Assembly (NCBI RefSeq): GCF_000621445.1
Contig: NZ_JHYI01000034.1
Span: 1-53,484, forward strand
Direction of reading: 5' to 3'
Length of the DNA stretch: 53,484 bases
Origin: Alkalihalobacillus bogoriensis ATCC BAA-922
GTDB taxonomy: Bacteria; Bacillota; Bacilli; Bacillales; Bacillaceae_F
A program made the translations under genes and the position numbers. The stretch's first letter is position 1, and each line of letters begins with the position of its first letter. Positions 33,656-42,331 of the stretch are shown here, one piece after another. The notes beneath the pieces were generated by a model. It saw nothing but the letters and a program-made list of their open reading frames with translations. It had not been told where the DNA came from and did not search any database.

Positions 33656-34087
33656 TTACAAACTCCAATCCTGAGTCCACTGTTTAGGTAATTCAAATCC
33701 TGCCTGTTTAAGTGCAACATAGTATTGTCCTTGATGAATACCCTCATGTTGAATTACCGTAGCTAATAATTCCATTATAGATAGGTACTCTGTTCCCATT
33801 TGTATAGAATCAAATTTTGTTTGTTTAAATTCAAAAACTAATTCTTCCATACTTCGTTCTAATTCATCTATTAAACTTTTTTCATCTGATGTCAAAACAC
33901 CAGGAAATTGAATATTTCCAGTTTTCAACCCATCACGATAAACATCCCTTACACGAACCATATGTTTAAAGAACTTTCTTAACGTCCCTAATTCTTGTAC
34001 TAGTTTGATATCCCATTTACTTTCTGGAATTTCTTTTGCTAATACGTTAGTCATTTTTGCAGCGTATATAAGCCCATTGGTATCCAT
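33656..34087 (-). CDS. DinB family metal-binding four-helix protein
   Basis: A 143-residue DinB/YfiT-type four-helix bundle. Metal-binding histidines typical of the family are visible as KHMVRVRDVYRDG (about 45-57) and VIQHEGIHQGQYY (about 115-127). Members serve as thiol-dependent transferases or remain uncharacterised. The start is the ATG 34085-34087, after AAAGGGGG; an in-frame ATG 18 bases upstream lies before the ribosome site. A CAAACGAGCAGGAATC motif lies about 40 bases ahead of the start on the same strand. Confidence 0.8.
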   Translation of the reverse strand: MDTNGLIYAAKMTNVLAKEIPESKWDIKLVQELGTLRKFFKHMVRVRDVYRDGLKTGNIQFPGVLTSDEKSLIDELERSMEELVFEFKQTKFDSIQMGTEYLSIMELLATVIQHEGIHQGQYYVALKQAGFELPKQWTQDWSL

Positions 34088-34317
34088 ATTTATCCCCCTT
34101 TGCATGATGTAACGTACTTCTAAAGATTCCTGCTCGTTTGTATTATCATGTTAGTTGAATGCCGAATTTACTCTTTTAATGATTAGAACTTGATATTAAA
34201 CGATCCCGTTTCTTTTGGAAAATCATCTCTTGTGAGCGTATCCCCTGAAATAAACTGTCTAGGGAATGGTTTCACTTCGGTATAACCTTAAAAATTATTA
34301 TTCCCATTATTAAGCCG

Positions 34318-35136
34318 TTACTTCCTTTTTCCCGCTAAAACATAAATCAAATAACCAACAACGTTCAATAAAGAAAAGGCAATGACCCAACCAGCATGTA
34401 ATCGTCTATGATGATACGCATTAATTGTTGTCCAAATCGTAAACAACGTTGCATAAATGGCAAGACCTGCAATAAAAATGAATGGGATAAAACCAAAAAG
34501 TGTTACTGATTCCATTTGCACATACCATTCCGTACTTCCTAATGAATAACCCAAATCAATTAACATCCAATTTGGTTTACTAAGAGAATTGAAAACTCCA
34601 TATTCGTAAGCTGGTATAGACTCGTTCCTATGATACGAAACAGAACCAGTTTCTGAAACCCTTTCAACCTCAGCCATTTTATAAATTTGAAGATTTAAGA
34701 TTTGGCTTTTGTCTTCAACTAGGGTAAATATTCCTGCTTTCGTATTTTCCGAAATGGCCTCTTGCCCTTCTAACCTATTGATTATTTCTTTAGCAACAAT
34801 TAAATTTTCGTTCATATGTGCTTCATCAAGCATCCATAAAACCCCACAAACAATAGAAGTAAGAGCAAAGAATGTTAATGCTATATAAAGCACTCGTTTA
34901 GCGAATACTTTTTGTGTTCGAAATAATTGCTCGACAACTGAACGCATTTCTTTTTCCCCGCCAAATCGTTCAATAGCAATATCAATTGCTTGTTGTTCCG
35001 TTTTTCCTTCATTCTTCAGCTCAAGAACAGCTTCTAGTAAATGATTTTTCATTTCCGCTTTTAACTCTTCTATCTCTTCTCTATTTCCACCAACACTATG
35101 GTAAACATCATTAACAAACGCTTCAATTTGTTTCAT
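34318..35136 (-). CDS. Membrane protein with HAAS/permease-prefix domain, PadR partner
   Basis: A 272-residue protein. Residues 1-70 are the helical HAAS-type permease-prefix domain (IEELKAEMKNHLLEAV and AIERFGGEKEMRSVVEQL). One membrane helix follows (about 82-102), then an extracellular domain of about 110 residues, then two or three helices from about 212. Such proteins are encoded directly after PadR repressors, and this one overlaps its PadR gene by 14 bases, so translation is coupled. The output is unknown; in known pairs PadR controls the membrane partner. Confidence 0.78.
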   Translation of the reverse strand: MKQIEAFVNDVYHSVGGNREEIEELKAEMKNHLLEAVLELKNEGKTEQQAIDIAIERFGGEKEMRSVVEQLFRTQKVFAKRVLYIALTFFALTSIVCGVLWMLDEAHMNENLIVAKEIINRLEGQEAISENTKAGIFTLVEDKSQILNLQIYKMAEVERVSETGSVSYHRNESIPAYEYGVFNSLSKPNWMLIDLGYSLGSTEWYVQMESVTLFGFIPFIFIAGLAIYATLFTIWTTINAYHHRRLHAGWVIAFSLLNVVGYLIYVLAGKRK

Positions 35137-35473
35137 ATTTTTCCTCCCCTTCTATAAACGAATCGATCATTTTTTTTACAAATTGCCATTCCTTTCGCTT
35201 TTCTTCAAAGCCTTCTTTACCTAAAGAGGTTAGTTTATAATATTTTCTTCTTCCTCCTGGTCCTTGTTCGTCACCCCAGTAAGAAGAAATCCATTTATTT
35301 TTTTCTAATCGCTTTAATGAAAGGTATAGCGTACCTTCCTTCAATTCAAATTGCTCTTCACTTTTCTCTCGGACTAATTTCGCTATCTCATAGCCGTACA
35401 TATCTCTACTATGTAAAAGTGAAAGTATCAATGTATCTATATGACCTTTTAAAACTTCTTTATTAACTTCCAA
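35123..35473 (-). CDS. PadR family transcriptional regulator
   Basis: A 116-residue winged-helix repressor of the PadR type: LKGHIDTLILSLLHSRDMYGYEIAKLVREKSEEQFELKEGTLYLSLKRLEKNKWISSYWG contains the recognition region, followed by GGRRKYYKLTSLGKE, the wing. The C-terminal dimerisation helix is short (about 95-112). The TTG start follows AGGAGGTGG by 6 bases. The stop region overlaps the start of the HAAS-domain membrane protein, its presumed regulatory target. Confidence 0.9.
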   Translation of the reverse strand: MEVNKEVLKGHIDTLILSLLHSRDMYGYEIAKLVREKSEEQFELKEGTLYLSLKRLEKNKWISSYWGDEQGPGGRRKYYKLTSLGKEGFEEKRKEWQFVKKMIDSFIEGEEKYETN

Positions 35474-35545
35474 ATTTGTCCACCTCCTAAATTGATTATA
35501 AAATACATTACCTAATAAAGCGAGGTATTATTTCATTAAAATATA

Positions 35546-35585
35546 AAAAGATTAAAACTGTCGTTATGACAGCTTTAATCTTTTT
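35546..35585. terminator. Bidirectional terminator-like hairpin
   Basis: AAAGATTAAA-CTGTC pairs with GACAG-TTTAATCTTT around a short loop, with A and T runs on the two sides. It follows the decayed DUF3953-like gene on the minus strand and was probably its terminator. Confidence 0.7.
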
Positions 35586-35615
35586 ACTATTAGCTGGTTT
35601 AGTTTAATAAATCAT

Positions 35616-35785
35616 TTATACTGACAAAAAAACAAACTCAGAAGAAACAAAAGCAAAAATCCCTGTTACTTTGCGTTTCTCTTGAATTTCAATGAGTAAT
35701 AGTGTGTGTAGCAGTACTCCATATCCCTCGTTAATAAACTATAAGCCGATAAAGAAATCCAGTAAATGCTAATGCATAATTTCAC
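35616..35785 (-). pseudogene. Decayed DUF3953-like small membrane protein gene
   Basis: A perfect AGGAGG site (35791-35797 region) precedes a GTG at 35783-35785, but the frame breaks. Piecing frames together gives ALAFTGFL, then SAYSLLTRDMEY in a second frame, then EIQEKRKVTGIFAFVSSEFVF ending at TAA 35616-35618. That order of fragments resembles the short DUF3953 membrane proteins of Bacillus (SLLT, EIQ..RK, then a last helix). At least two frameshifts are needed, and the middle helix is missing. The terminator downstream is intact. The family call is from memory of the pattern. Confidence 0.45.
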
Positions 35786-35883
35786 CTTTATCCTCCTAAA
35801 TAACTGAAACACAAACACCTCTAAATGTTTCTTTGTTCAGTAAATCTCCCGTTTCTTGTAGACATTTTATATCTATATCTGCC

Positions 35884-36474
35884 TTAATCCTCCCAATAGA
35901 AAATGGCATCCATCACTTTATACTGATTAGGCTTTCGATAGATTGTTGGGATTTTTGTTTGAAATGACAGAGATTGATTTAATTTTTCAGCTTCTAGTAG
36001 TACATAACCAAACTCTATTAATGATTTTTTCAATTGTTCTGCCATACTTTGAAAATTCTCATTAACAACTAATCGATTTGCACCATCAAGTAAAGTACCG
36101 TATGCTCCACTCACTACTTCATTGGTTTCAATACAGATTTTTTTATATCTGTCATCTTCGCCCATGATTGCTACAGGGGCTAAGCGACAAATATCAAGAA
36201 TAATTCCATTTGTCTCAACCCCTTTGAAACCAAACTTCTCTTCGACGACTGTAACATCTTCTTGTCGATAACAAAAAAATTCAACAAAGGAAGCGTACCC
36301 ACTGCCAAAATGATTCCACTCAGCTTCGCATACTAGATTTGGAATACGGTTAATTGTATAGAATAACTGTCTAATATGGGCTTCAATTTCTTGCTCGTTA
36401 TTTGTATCATAGGGATATGTATCCCCAACAATTTCCCCTTTAATTAAGGCTTGTAATTGTTCATTAGAAAACAT
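35884..36474 (-). CDS. Hypothetical protein
   Basis: A 196-residue soluble acidic protein. The ATG 36472-36474 has AGAGGTG 8 bases upstream; the 10 codons before it in frame are not needed. Segments include FSNEQLQALIKGEIVGDTYPYD, WNHFGSGYASFVEFFCYRQED, GIILDICRLAPVAIMGED and a final YRKPNQYKVMDAIFYWED. There are no membrane helices or signal peptide. I do not recognise the family; it could belong to the small immunity-like proteins of Bacillus, but no partner toxin is seen. Confidence 0.6.
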   Translation of the reverse strand: MFSNEQLQALIKGEIVGDTYPYDTNNEQEIEAHIRQLFYTINRIPNLVCEAEWNHFGSGYASFVEFFCYRQEDVTVVEEKFGFKGVETNGIILDICRLAPVAIMGEDDRYKKICIETNEVVSGAYGTLLDGANRLVVNENFQSMAEQLKKSLIEFGYVLLEAEKLNQSLSFQTKIPTIYRKPNQYKVMDAIFYWED

Positions 36475-36661
36475 ACTTAGAACACCTCTCCCTTTTGCGT
36501 ACAATGCTGTTCCATTAATCCCTTCCTATAGCGGTGTTGTTTTACTTATCATTGATTTACTTTATATTTCTAAGGTTACAACCGAACTCACCGTTTGTGG
36601 AACAAGAATACCGAAAGCTTCCTCGTAATTGTTTATGAGCAGTCTACCATGATGGTTTCTC

Positions 36662-37375
36662 CTATCGACTTTCCATTATGTATCTCAACTTAAATTCATC
36701 ATACGTTACCTTCACTACATGTTTCGGGAGATCGTTTTCCGCACAAGCGGCTAATTTATAGTTTGGATCAAGATTATATAAGGAAAACAAAGGCTTCTCC
36801 TCCATTTTTTGATGGCTCTCAAACTCAATCTGATTACGATCAATACGAAACGAAAATGAATCTAGCGGCTCGGAAAGACCTTTTCCTGTATATTTAATAT
36901 AACTTTCTTTTAACGCCCATAACGTGTAAAAATAAGGAACTCGTTCTGATTCATGTCGGCTTATTAAATCCTCATATTCTATGTTTGTAAAAAAGCGCCG
37001 AGCGATATCGAGATTGACGTTTTTTATCCTTTCAATATCTACCCCTACTGGAGATGGTGTGTGTGGTGAACAAAGACAGACAACCCAGCAACCTGAGTGG
37101 GAAAGATTAAAAGAAAACGGGAGATTAAGAGCAAGCTCTGGTTTGGCATATTGATTATATGTAAAAGAAATTTGGCTATTATTTATTTGGTAATGTTCAG
37201 TAATGAATGAGCGCACAAGGAGTTCACCTAATAAACTACGATAGGAATCTTGTATATGGCTATAGCGCTCGACTTTTTCTCTTTTTTTGGCAGAGACTTG
37301 TTGTAGCAGCCATTCATATTCCGATTGCTCTATTGCTTCTGGTATTTGCAACGCGTACAAGAATTTTTTTGTCAT
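36662..37375 (-). CDS. Sfp-type 4'-phosphopantetheinyl transferase
   Basis: A 237-residue Sfp-family enzyme that transfers phosphopantetheine from coenzyme A to the serine of carrier domains. Motifs are clear: RYSHIQDSYRSLLGELLVR, FNLSHSGCWVVC (substrate-binding His), PVGVDIERI (magnesium-binding Asp/Glu) and FYTLWALKESYIKYTGKGL with the W-x-x-K-E-S-x-x-K signature. Length is near that of Sfp (224). The start is the second of two ATGs (37373-37375), 7 bases after GGAG; the long frame upstream has no ribosome site. It is the only such gene in the window and a likely activator of the megasynthase carriers, although it lies about 15 kb from that operon. Confidence 0.93.
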   Translation of the reverse strand: MTKKFLYALQIPEAIEQSEYEWLLQQVSAKKREKVERYSHIQDSYRSLLGELLVRSFITEHYQINNSQISFTYNQYAKPELALNLPFSFNLSHSGCWVVCLCSPHTPSPVGVDIERIKNVNLDIARRFFTNIEYEDLISRHESERVPYFYTLWALKESYIKYTGKGLSEPLDSFSFRIDRNQIEFESHQKMEEKPLFSLYNLDPNYKLAACAENDLPKHVVKVTYDEFKLRYIMESR

Positions 37376-37474
37376 CATTCTTCTCCATTTTTTCGTTTCT
37401 GTGATTGCGTAAATAATATAACATGAGACACTGTTAAAACAATGATAGAAACGATTCAATTTCAAATAAATGAG

Positions 37475-37507
37475 AATATCCTACTGCTTTTTTCACAGTA
37501 GGATATT
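37475..37507 (-). terminator. Terminator-like hairpin after the chemotaxis receptor gene
   Basis: AATATCCTACTG and its complement form a perfect 12-bp stem around a 9-base loop, just past the receptor stop codon and before the phosphopantetheinyl transferase gene. Confidence 0.7.
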
Positions 37508-37519
37508 GGGGGAATTCTA

Positions 37520-38992
37520 TTATTTTTTTGTCATAACTTGTTCTAATTGTTTGGTCACGGTCATTAGCTCTGTGAAGTTTGATGCCAATGTTTCCATTCG
37601 CTCATTTTGATGTTCAACAGAGGCTAGAACTTGCTGAACCGCGGCACTTGATTGGTCCGTGACATTTGCAATTGACACTGACTCATTTACAATGACATTT
37701 GTATCTTTTTGAAGTGATTGCAACATATCGGTTAGTTGCTTTGATTGTGTTTCTACTTCTTTTGCTTGTTGTAAAATTCCAGTGAATACTTGATTTGCAC
37801 GTTCAGTAGACTGCAAGCCTTCTTTCATTTCTGCTTGCCCATCAGCGACAAACGAAGAAACTTGATTTGTTTTTTCCACCATACCTGTAATCATTTGTTC
37901 GACTTCGTCTGCTGAGCTTCTCGTCATTTCCGCTAGCTTTCTTACCTCACTTGCAACAACGGCAAAGCCTTTTCCGTGTTCACCTGCTCTTGCTGCTTCA
38001 ATCGATGCATTTAAAGCAAGTAAATTTGTTTGGTCTGAGATTTCACCGATTTGCAAAAGGATACTCCCGATGTTTTTGCTTTGCTCTTGCAAGCCCTTCA
38101 TTAAATCGCCAACATGTTCTATCGTTTCACTCACTTGATTAATTTTTACATTCAAACGACTAATTTCTTCATTTCCTTCGCTTGTCAGCTCTGTCGTTTG
38201 TTTCGCCAAATCAATGACATGCTTCGAACTTTCATTCGACGTTGTGACTTTTGAATCAATTTCTTGGATCGAAGCACTAATATCATTCACACTATTTGTT
38301 TGTGAGGATATGCCACTTGAAACTTCTTGGAATGTTTGGGAAAGTTCGTTTGAAATTTCACGTGACTCCGCAATGTTGCGGTCAAGCGAGTCACCAACAT
38401 TCGTTAAAGAATCGACTGAGCGGTGAATTTCATCGACAACATTTTGAAGATTTTCTTGAACGGCTACAGCTGCATTTCCTTTTTCTTCAGTTTCACGCTG
38501 CAACTTTTCACCCATTTTTGTTTGGAACGCTAAAATCGTAATAATAAGAACGAATAATATATTTAAAAAGATATAGCCAACTGACCCCATCCCGCTGAAT
38601 ACTTCAACTTGATAGTTTGTGTATAAAAAGAAGCTTAAGCTCATTCCTAATAAGCCACTAAAAATAATTGATTTAAAATTATGATACAAAGAAATAATCG
38701 CAATCGTATAAAAAATAAGAATCATTGAATTTAAATTTGGTGTTGTAATCGCAAAAAAATAAACTAAAATTGCTAAGCCAACAGCGGAAATATACTGAAC
38801 ATATTCCGTCGCCCACTTCTTTAGTACTAAGACTGTTACAATAACTGAAATCCCACCACCGACAACAGCAATCGTAAATGTTTCTTGATAACTACCCGCT
38901 AAAACGGAAGCTAGGGCTCCTAACAATACTGAGAACCAAAATAACCTCACTACTAGTACATTTTTCTTATGAAGAATAAGTTCCTTGTCCAC
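37520..38992 (-). CDS. Methyl-accepting chemotaxis protein with six-helix membrane domain
   Basis: A 490-residue receptor. The first ~165 residues form six tightly packed membrane helices with no sizeable external sensor, and no HAMP domain is evident. The rest is the long coiled-coil signalling domain, whose hairpin tip reads [41 protein letters not shown], the CheA/CheW contact site. Sensing must therefore occur in the membrane or in the cytoplasm, as in energy or membrane-state receptors. It is a single gene flanked by a terminator. Confidence 0.9.
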   Translation of the reverse strand: MDKELILHKKNVLVVRLFWFSVLLGALASVLAGSYQETFTIAVVGGGISVIVTVLVLKKWATEYVQYISAVGLAILVYFFAITTPNLNSMILIFYTIAIISLYHNFKSIIFSGLLGMSLSFFLYTNYQVEVFSGMGSVGYIFLNILFVLIITILAFQTKMGEKLQRETEEKGNAAVAVQENLQNVVDEIHRSVDSLTNVGDSLDRNIAESREISNELSQTFQEVSSGISSQTNSVNDISASIQEIDSKVTTSNESSKHVIDLAKQTTELTSEGNEEISRLNVKINQVSETIEHVGDLMKGLQEQSKNIGSILLQIGEISDQTNLLALNASIEAARAGEHGKGFAVVASEVRKLAEMTRSSADEVEQMITGMVEKTNQVSSFVADGQAEMKEGLQSTERANQVFTGILQQAKEVETQSKQLTDMLQSLQKDTNVIVNESVSIANVTDQSSAAVQQVLASVEHQNERMETLASNFTELMTVTKQLEQVMTKK

Positions 38993-39138
38993 TTTCGTTC
39001 GCCACCTATATGTTTTATTTTATTGTATAGGTCTATTATCCTAGTAAATGTCAGTTTCGTCAATTAGTTTTATTAATTAACTTTTGTTGAATCTTCCGTT
39101 ACGGTAGGATTATATAATAGAGAGACGTCAAAAAAAAG

Positions 39139-39321
39139 ATGGGGATGCTTTTGTATACGATTGGTAAATTAGCAAAGTTGAACGGAGTAACTGTGCGCAC
39201 AGTGCGTTATTATTATGAAATTGGCTTATTAACGCCTTCTGCCAAAAGTGAAGAAGGTCATCGACTGTATGAGGAACAGGCATTAGCAACATTACATATG
39301 ATTCAATACTTGAAGAGATAG
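39139..39321 (+). pseudogene. Truncated MerR-type regulator
   Basis: The frame gives 60 residues containing a complete MerR N-terminal winged helix: YTIGKLAKLNGVTVRTVRYYYEIGLLTPSAKSEEGHRLYEEQALATLHMIQYLKR, then a TAG. Full MerR proteins are 110 residues or more and continue with an LKELGFSLEEI-type helix and an effector domain, both missing here. Translating past the stop gives no family-like sequence. It may be a fragment, or a minimal DNA-binding protein controlling the membrane gene 90 bases downstream. The start codon is uncertain; no good ribosome site is visible. Confidence 0.55.
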
Positions 39322-39410
39322 TTCAATTGATTTGGATTCTATCCATTCCAGAAAGACGTTGTTAAGTTTATTGAAAGGGCGATAATTCATTGTTATCAAG
39401 GTGAACAAGC

Positions 39411-40040
39411 ATGAAACAATCGAAAGCAACGATGTTACTCGACATTCTTTGTTATTTTGTCATTCCATATTTCATCTGGACATATGGACGCGAACCACTT
39501 GGTGATTATTATGCACTGCTCTTATCAACCGTCCCAGGCATTGTGTACACCGGATTTCGTTTTGTAAAATATCGACAATTTAATTTACTAGGTTTCTTTA
39601 TTATTAGTTCCCTTCTAGTTACAACAACTATCAACCTTATATCTAGCACCGCCGAAACGATGTTATGGAATCAAGTTTATGTTGGCTTCGTCTTTGCGAG
39701 TTTGTTTCTACTATCAATTTTCTTTAGGCGACCATTGGCCCTATACTTTGCCGCGGATGTCGCAGCATTGCAAGGTATATCGAAAAAAGAAAGCATTCAA
39801 CTATTTTCGCAAAAAACATTTTATCGGCTATATCAAGGCATTACCTTATTATTTGTGTTACGAGGAGTCGTCCAAAATGGCGGAAAAGCATGGCTTTTGT
39901 CCGTTTATGGTGTTGATGGCTATCATTATATGCTTATTTATTTGCAAATTAGTGGATGGCTGTTTACCGGTTTGATTATTGCTAGTTTTTTGTATGTGGG
40001 GTCAAAGGTGAACAAGTATCTTTCTGGGGAAGCGGCGTGA
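39411..40040 (+). CDS. VC0807 family membrane protein
   Basis: A 209-residue integral membrane protein with five or six helices, recognised as the VC0807 family by DILCYFVIPYFIWTYGREPLGDYYALLLSTVPGIVYTGFRFVKYRQFN at the start and FFRRPLALYFAADVAALQG in the middle. The family is widespread in Bacillus next to MerR or TetR regulators; its function is unknown. The ATG follows AAGGTGA. A MerR fragment lies just upstream, and an intergenic repeat element begins about 10 bases after the stop. Confidence 0.8.
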   Translation: MKQSKATMLLDILCYFVIPYFIWTYGREPLGDYYALLLSTVPGIVYTGFRFVKYRQFNLLGFFIISSLLVTTTINLISSTAETMLWNQVYVGFVFASLFLLSIFFRRPLALYFAADVAALQGISKKESIQLFSQKTFYRLYQGITLLFVLRGVVQNGGKAWLLSVYGVDGYHYMLIYLQISGWLFTGLIIASFLYVGSKVNKYLSGEAA

Positions 40041-40049
40041 AGTCATGTG

Positions 40050-40232
40050 TTCGGACATCTGTTCCGCTAAATTGCCAAAAACACTAGTTTTCTCGAACCT
40101 ATCGGACATCCGTTCCGCTATTACACGAAAATCTCTACTTTCCAGACTGACTTTTAGCAAATAACGGAACTGATGTCCGAACGGGTTGTAAAAATCACTG
40201 TTTTTGCATGATTAGCGGAACTGATGTCCGTT
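40050..40232. repeat. Intergenic 51-bp-unit inverted element, copy 1
   Basis: Four copies of a 13-bp core lie at 40053-40065 and 40104-40116 (forward, GGACATCTGTTCC-type) and at 40166-40178 and 40217-40229 (inverted). Start-to-start spacing is 51, 62 and 51 bases. The DNA between cores is also related from unit to unit, so the element is two 51-bp units followed by two inverted ones and could fold into a long hairpin. It fills the gap after the VC0807-type gene. The family is not one I can name. Confidence 0.85.
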
Positions 40233-40344
40233 ACGATGACACTTAGCAAGCAAACCGTCATCATTATTAGGCCACTTATCATATTTACAATAATATTGAT
40301 TTAAAATATAGTCCTCATATATAAAACTATTAGGAGGTTGTATT

Positions 40345-40632
40345 TTGAAAACATCTTGGTCAATCTTAATACATCTTGTGAATATTATTTTCTTTGTTGT
40401 ACTAGGGATTGTAACAGTCGCTTTGTTCTCCAACCCTTCTGCGGGGGCAATTTCACCATTTAATCCAAAAATGTTTAGTTTACTTGGTTTCTTATATTTG
40501 TTTTGGCTGGGGAATTACATTTTTCAAATGAAGAACAAATATCATTGGTGGATTCTTTTAGTAGGAATAGGTTTGTTTGTTGCTGTTCTTTTATTGGTAC
40601 TGCTTGTGGTTTTACCAAGTTTATATAGTTAG
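40345..40632 (+). CDS. Small membrane protein between two repeat elements
   Basis: A 95-residue protein with three hydrophobic helices (about 7-28, 43-60 and 67-92). The TTG start at 40345 is supported by AGGAGG 7 bases upstream. No family is recognised. The gene is bracketed by two nearly identical 180-bp repeat elements in the same orientation (40050-40232 and 40641-40823), the first ending about 110 bases before the start and the second beginning about 10 bases after the stop. Confidence 0.6.
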   Translation: MKTSWSILIHLVNIIFFVVLGIVTVALFSNPSAGAISPFNPKMFSLLGFLYLFWLGNYIFQMKNKYHWWILLVGIGLFVAVLLLVLLVVLPSLYS

Positions 40633-40640
40633 AAATTCGT

Positions 40641-40823
40641 ATCGGACATCTGTTCCGTTAAATTGCCAAAAACACTAGTTTTCTCGAACCTATCGGACAT
40701 TCGTTCCGCTACTTTACGAAATTCTCAACTTTTCAGTTTGATTTTCGGTAAGTAACGGAACAGATGTCCGAACGGGTTGTAAAAATCATTGATTTTGCAT
40801 GATTAGCGGAACTGGTGTCCGTT
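40641..40823. repeat. Intergenic 51-bp-unit inverted element, copy 2
   Basis: Cores at 40644-40656, 40695-40707 (forward), 40757-40769 and 40808-40820 (inverted), again spaced 51, 62 and 51 bases. It is the copy most similar to the one at 40050-40232, including long identical stretches between cores, which suggests a recent duplication or gene conversion. Confidence 0.85.
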
Positions 40824-40833
40824 ACGAAATCCC

Positions 40834-41979
40834 CTACTCCTCACTCAAATCCTTCAACCACTTTTGATACAGCCCCAACTCATACCCACTTACTTCAGCT
40901 CGATGTAAAGCTTGTTTTCCGTATTCTAATGCAAGGTCCTTATCGGAATTAACCGCAATTTTTGAAGCTCTTAATAATGATATTGGGGTGTAATCATGTT
41001 TTAATAGTTTTTGTACAGCTTCTAACGCTTCCTCATGTCGATTTTGTTCTTCTAATATAGAAATATACTGCGAATAAAAAAAGGATGCCCCCATAAAATA
41101 CCCTGGTTTTTCTTCCAATACCTTTACGATTTCCTTTTCCGCTTTGTCATCCTCTTTCTGTTCAAGTAGCTTTAAAATAGTTTCATATTCATCTTCTTCA
41201 AATTCAAATAGTTCATGATAGTCTGATAGCAAATAATCTGTCTTCTCATTAAAAACAGCTTCAAAATCATTTGTTTCGAGCGTCTCGTCGATAATATCGG
41301 TAATGATTGATATCCCATATTCAGAGACTAGGTGTTCCACAGCAAAACGTGACAACTCATAATGGCTAAATCCGACCGCCTCATTCGGAATGCTATGAAA
41401 CGATACAATCTCATTCCATTCTTCGTATGGTGAATCACTGTAATAACGATCATACAATTGATAAGAAAATGTATCCGCGATTCCCTCAATAAACCATAAC
41501 GGGAGAACATCTGACATCATTACTTTTTCTTTGTTATATATGTACCCTTGTGTATAAGCATGTGCAACTTCGTGTGCTAGTGTCCCATAAAAAGATTCCT
41601 GATTTAAGTTTTGATTAATCCTAATGGCATTTTGTATGATGTCGTATTCACCAGTCCGACTCGCGGTTAACAACTTTTCATCATTGCTTACCATTTTAAT
41701 AATTAGTTTTTCATTCATGTCTACTTGTCCAAACCATGTTTCTCCTAATTCAAACATACTTGCTAACGCTTCTTCTATTTCCTTCACACGGTCCTCGCTG
41801 ACAGAATGATGAATTGAATATGAATCCCTTTCTATTTTTTCTTCAGTCGAAATAGAGACCACCATTTCAAGTCCTTTTTCTTTAATAACATAATAAATGC
41901 CAAAAACCGTTGTTGTAAAAATAATAAAAAGACCAGTGAGTACCCCTAGTATTAGAAGAACAAGATTTCTAGTCTTCAA
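40834..41979 (-). CDS. Membrane-anchored gluzincin metallopeptidase (peptidase MA-like)
   Basis: A 381-residue protein with one N-terminal membrane helix (about 5-30) and an external catalytic domain. The zinc site is HEVAH in GTLAHEVAHAYTQ, with the third ligand Glu in PLWFIEGIADTF 24 residues on, the peptidase-MA pattern. The C-terminal ~110 residues are helical repeats rich in E and K, resembling tetratricopeptide repeats (HEEALEAVQKLLKHD). I choose the TTG at 41977-41979, 8 bases after AAGGAGG, over the upstream ATGs. It is a single gene; a repeat element begins about 10 bases past its stop and another lies about 100 bases upstream of its start. Confidence 0.75.
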   Translation of the reverse strand: MKTRNLVLLILGVLTGLFIIFTTTVFGIYYVIKEKGLEMVVSISTEEKIERDSYSIHHSVSEDRVKEIEEALASMFELGETWFGQVDMNEKLIIKMVSNDEKLLTASRTGEYDIIQNAIRINQNLNQESFYGTLAHEVAHAYTQGYIYNKEKVMMSDVLPLWFIEGIADTFSYQLYDRYYSDSPYEEWNEIVSFHSIPNEAVGFSHYELSRFAVEHLVSEYGISIITDIIDETLETNDFEAVFNEKTDYLLSDYHELFEFEEDEYETILKLLEQKEDDKAEKEIVKVLEEKPGYFMGASFFYSQYISILEEQNRHEEALEAVQKLLKHDYTPISLLRASKIAVNSDKDLALEYGKQALHRAEVSGYELGLYQKWLKDLSEE

Positions 41980-42075
41980 GCGCTTTCCCTCCTTCTTTAT
42001 CGATATTTTCATTTTATACCAAATATAGGAAAAGGGAATTGTTTTTTTATTTAAAAAACAGAAGTTGCTATTTGT

Positions 42076-42258
42076 AACAGACATCTATTCCGCTAATTCA
42101 TCAGAAACTCAAGTTTTCACCCCCCGTTCGGACATTTGTTCCGTTACTTGATCTATTTGGTGACGAAAACAGCGATTTTTCAAGTAGTAACGGAACAGAT
42201 GTCCGATAACTTTTGTGAATCGATGTTTTTTCTAAAAATAGCGGAACAGATGTCCGTG
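42076..42258. repeat. Intergenic 51-bp-unit inverted element, copy 3
   Basis: Cores at 42079-42091, 42130-42142 (forward), 42192-42204 and 42242-42254 (inverted), spaced 51, 62 and 50 bases. Outside the cores it diverges from the first two copies, so the core positions and spacing are the conserved part. It fills the gap between the divergent metallopeptidase and PH-domain genes (41980-42331). Confidence 0.8.
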
Positions 42259-42331
42259 AGAAAACTATCAATCCAGATTGAAACGTTTCCATCCCCTTTT
42301 CCGTACAACATATATAAGGAGGGTTCCATCT

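Noticed and set aside
40053-40065. GGACATCTGTTCC cores as LexA (SOS) boxes
   Set aside because: The Bacillus LexA box is CGAAC-N4-GTTCG; the cores do not match it, and they occur four per element with fixed spacing after stop codons rather than at promoters.
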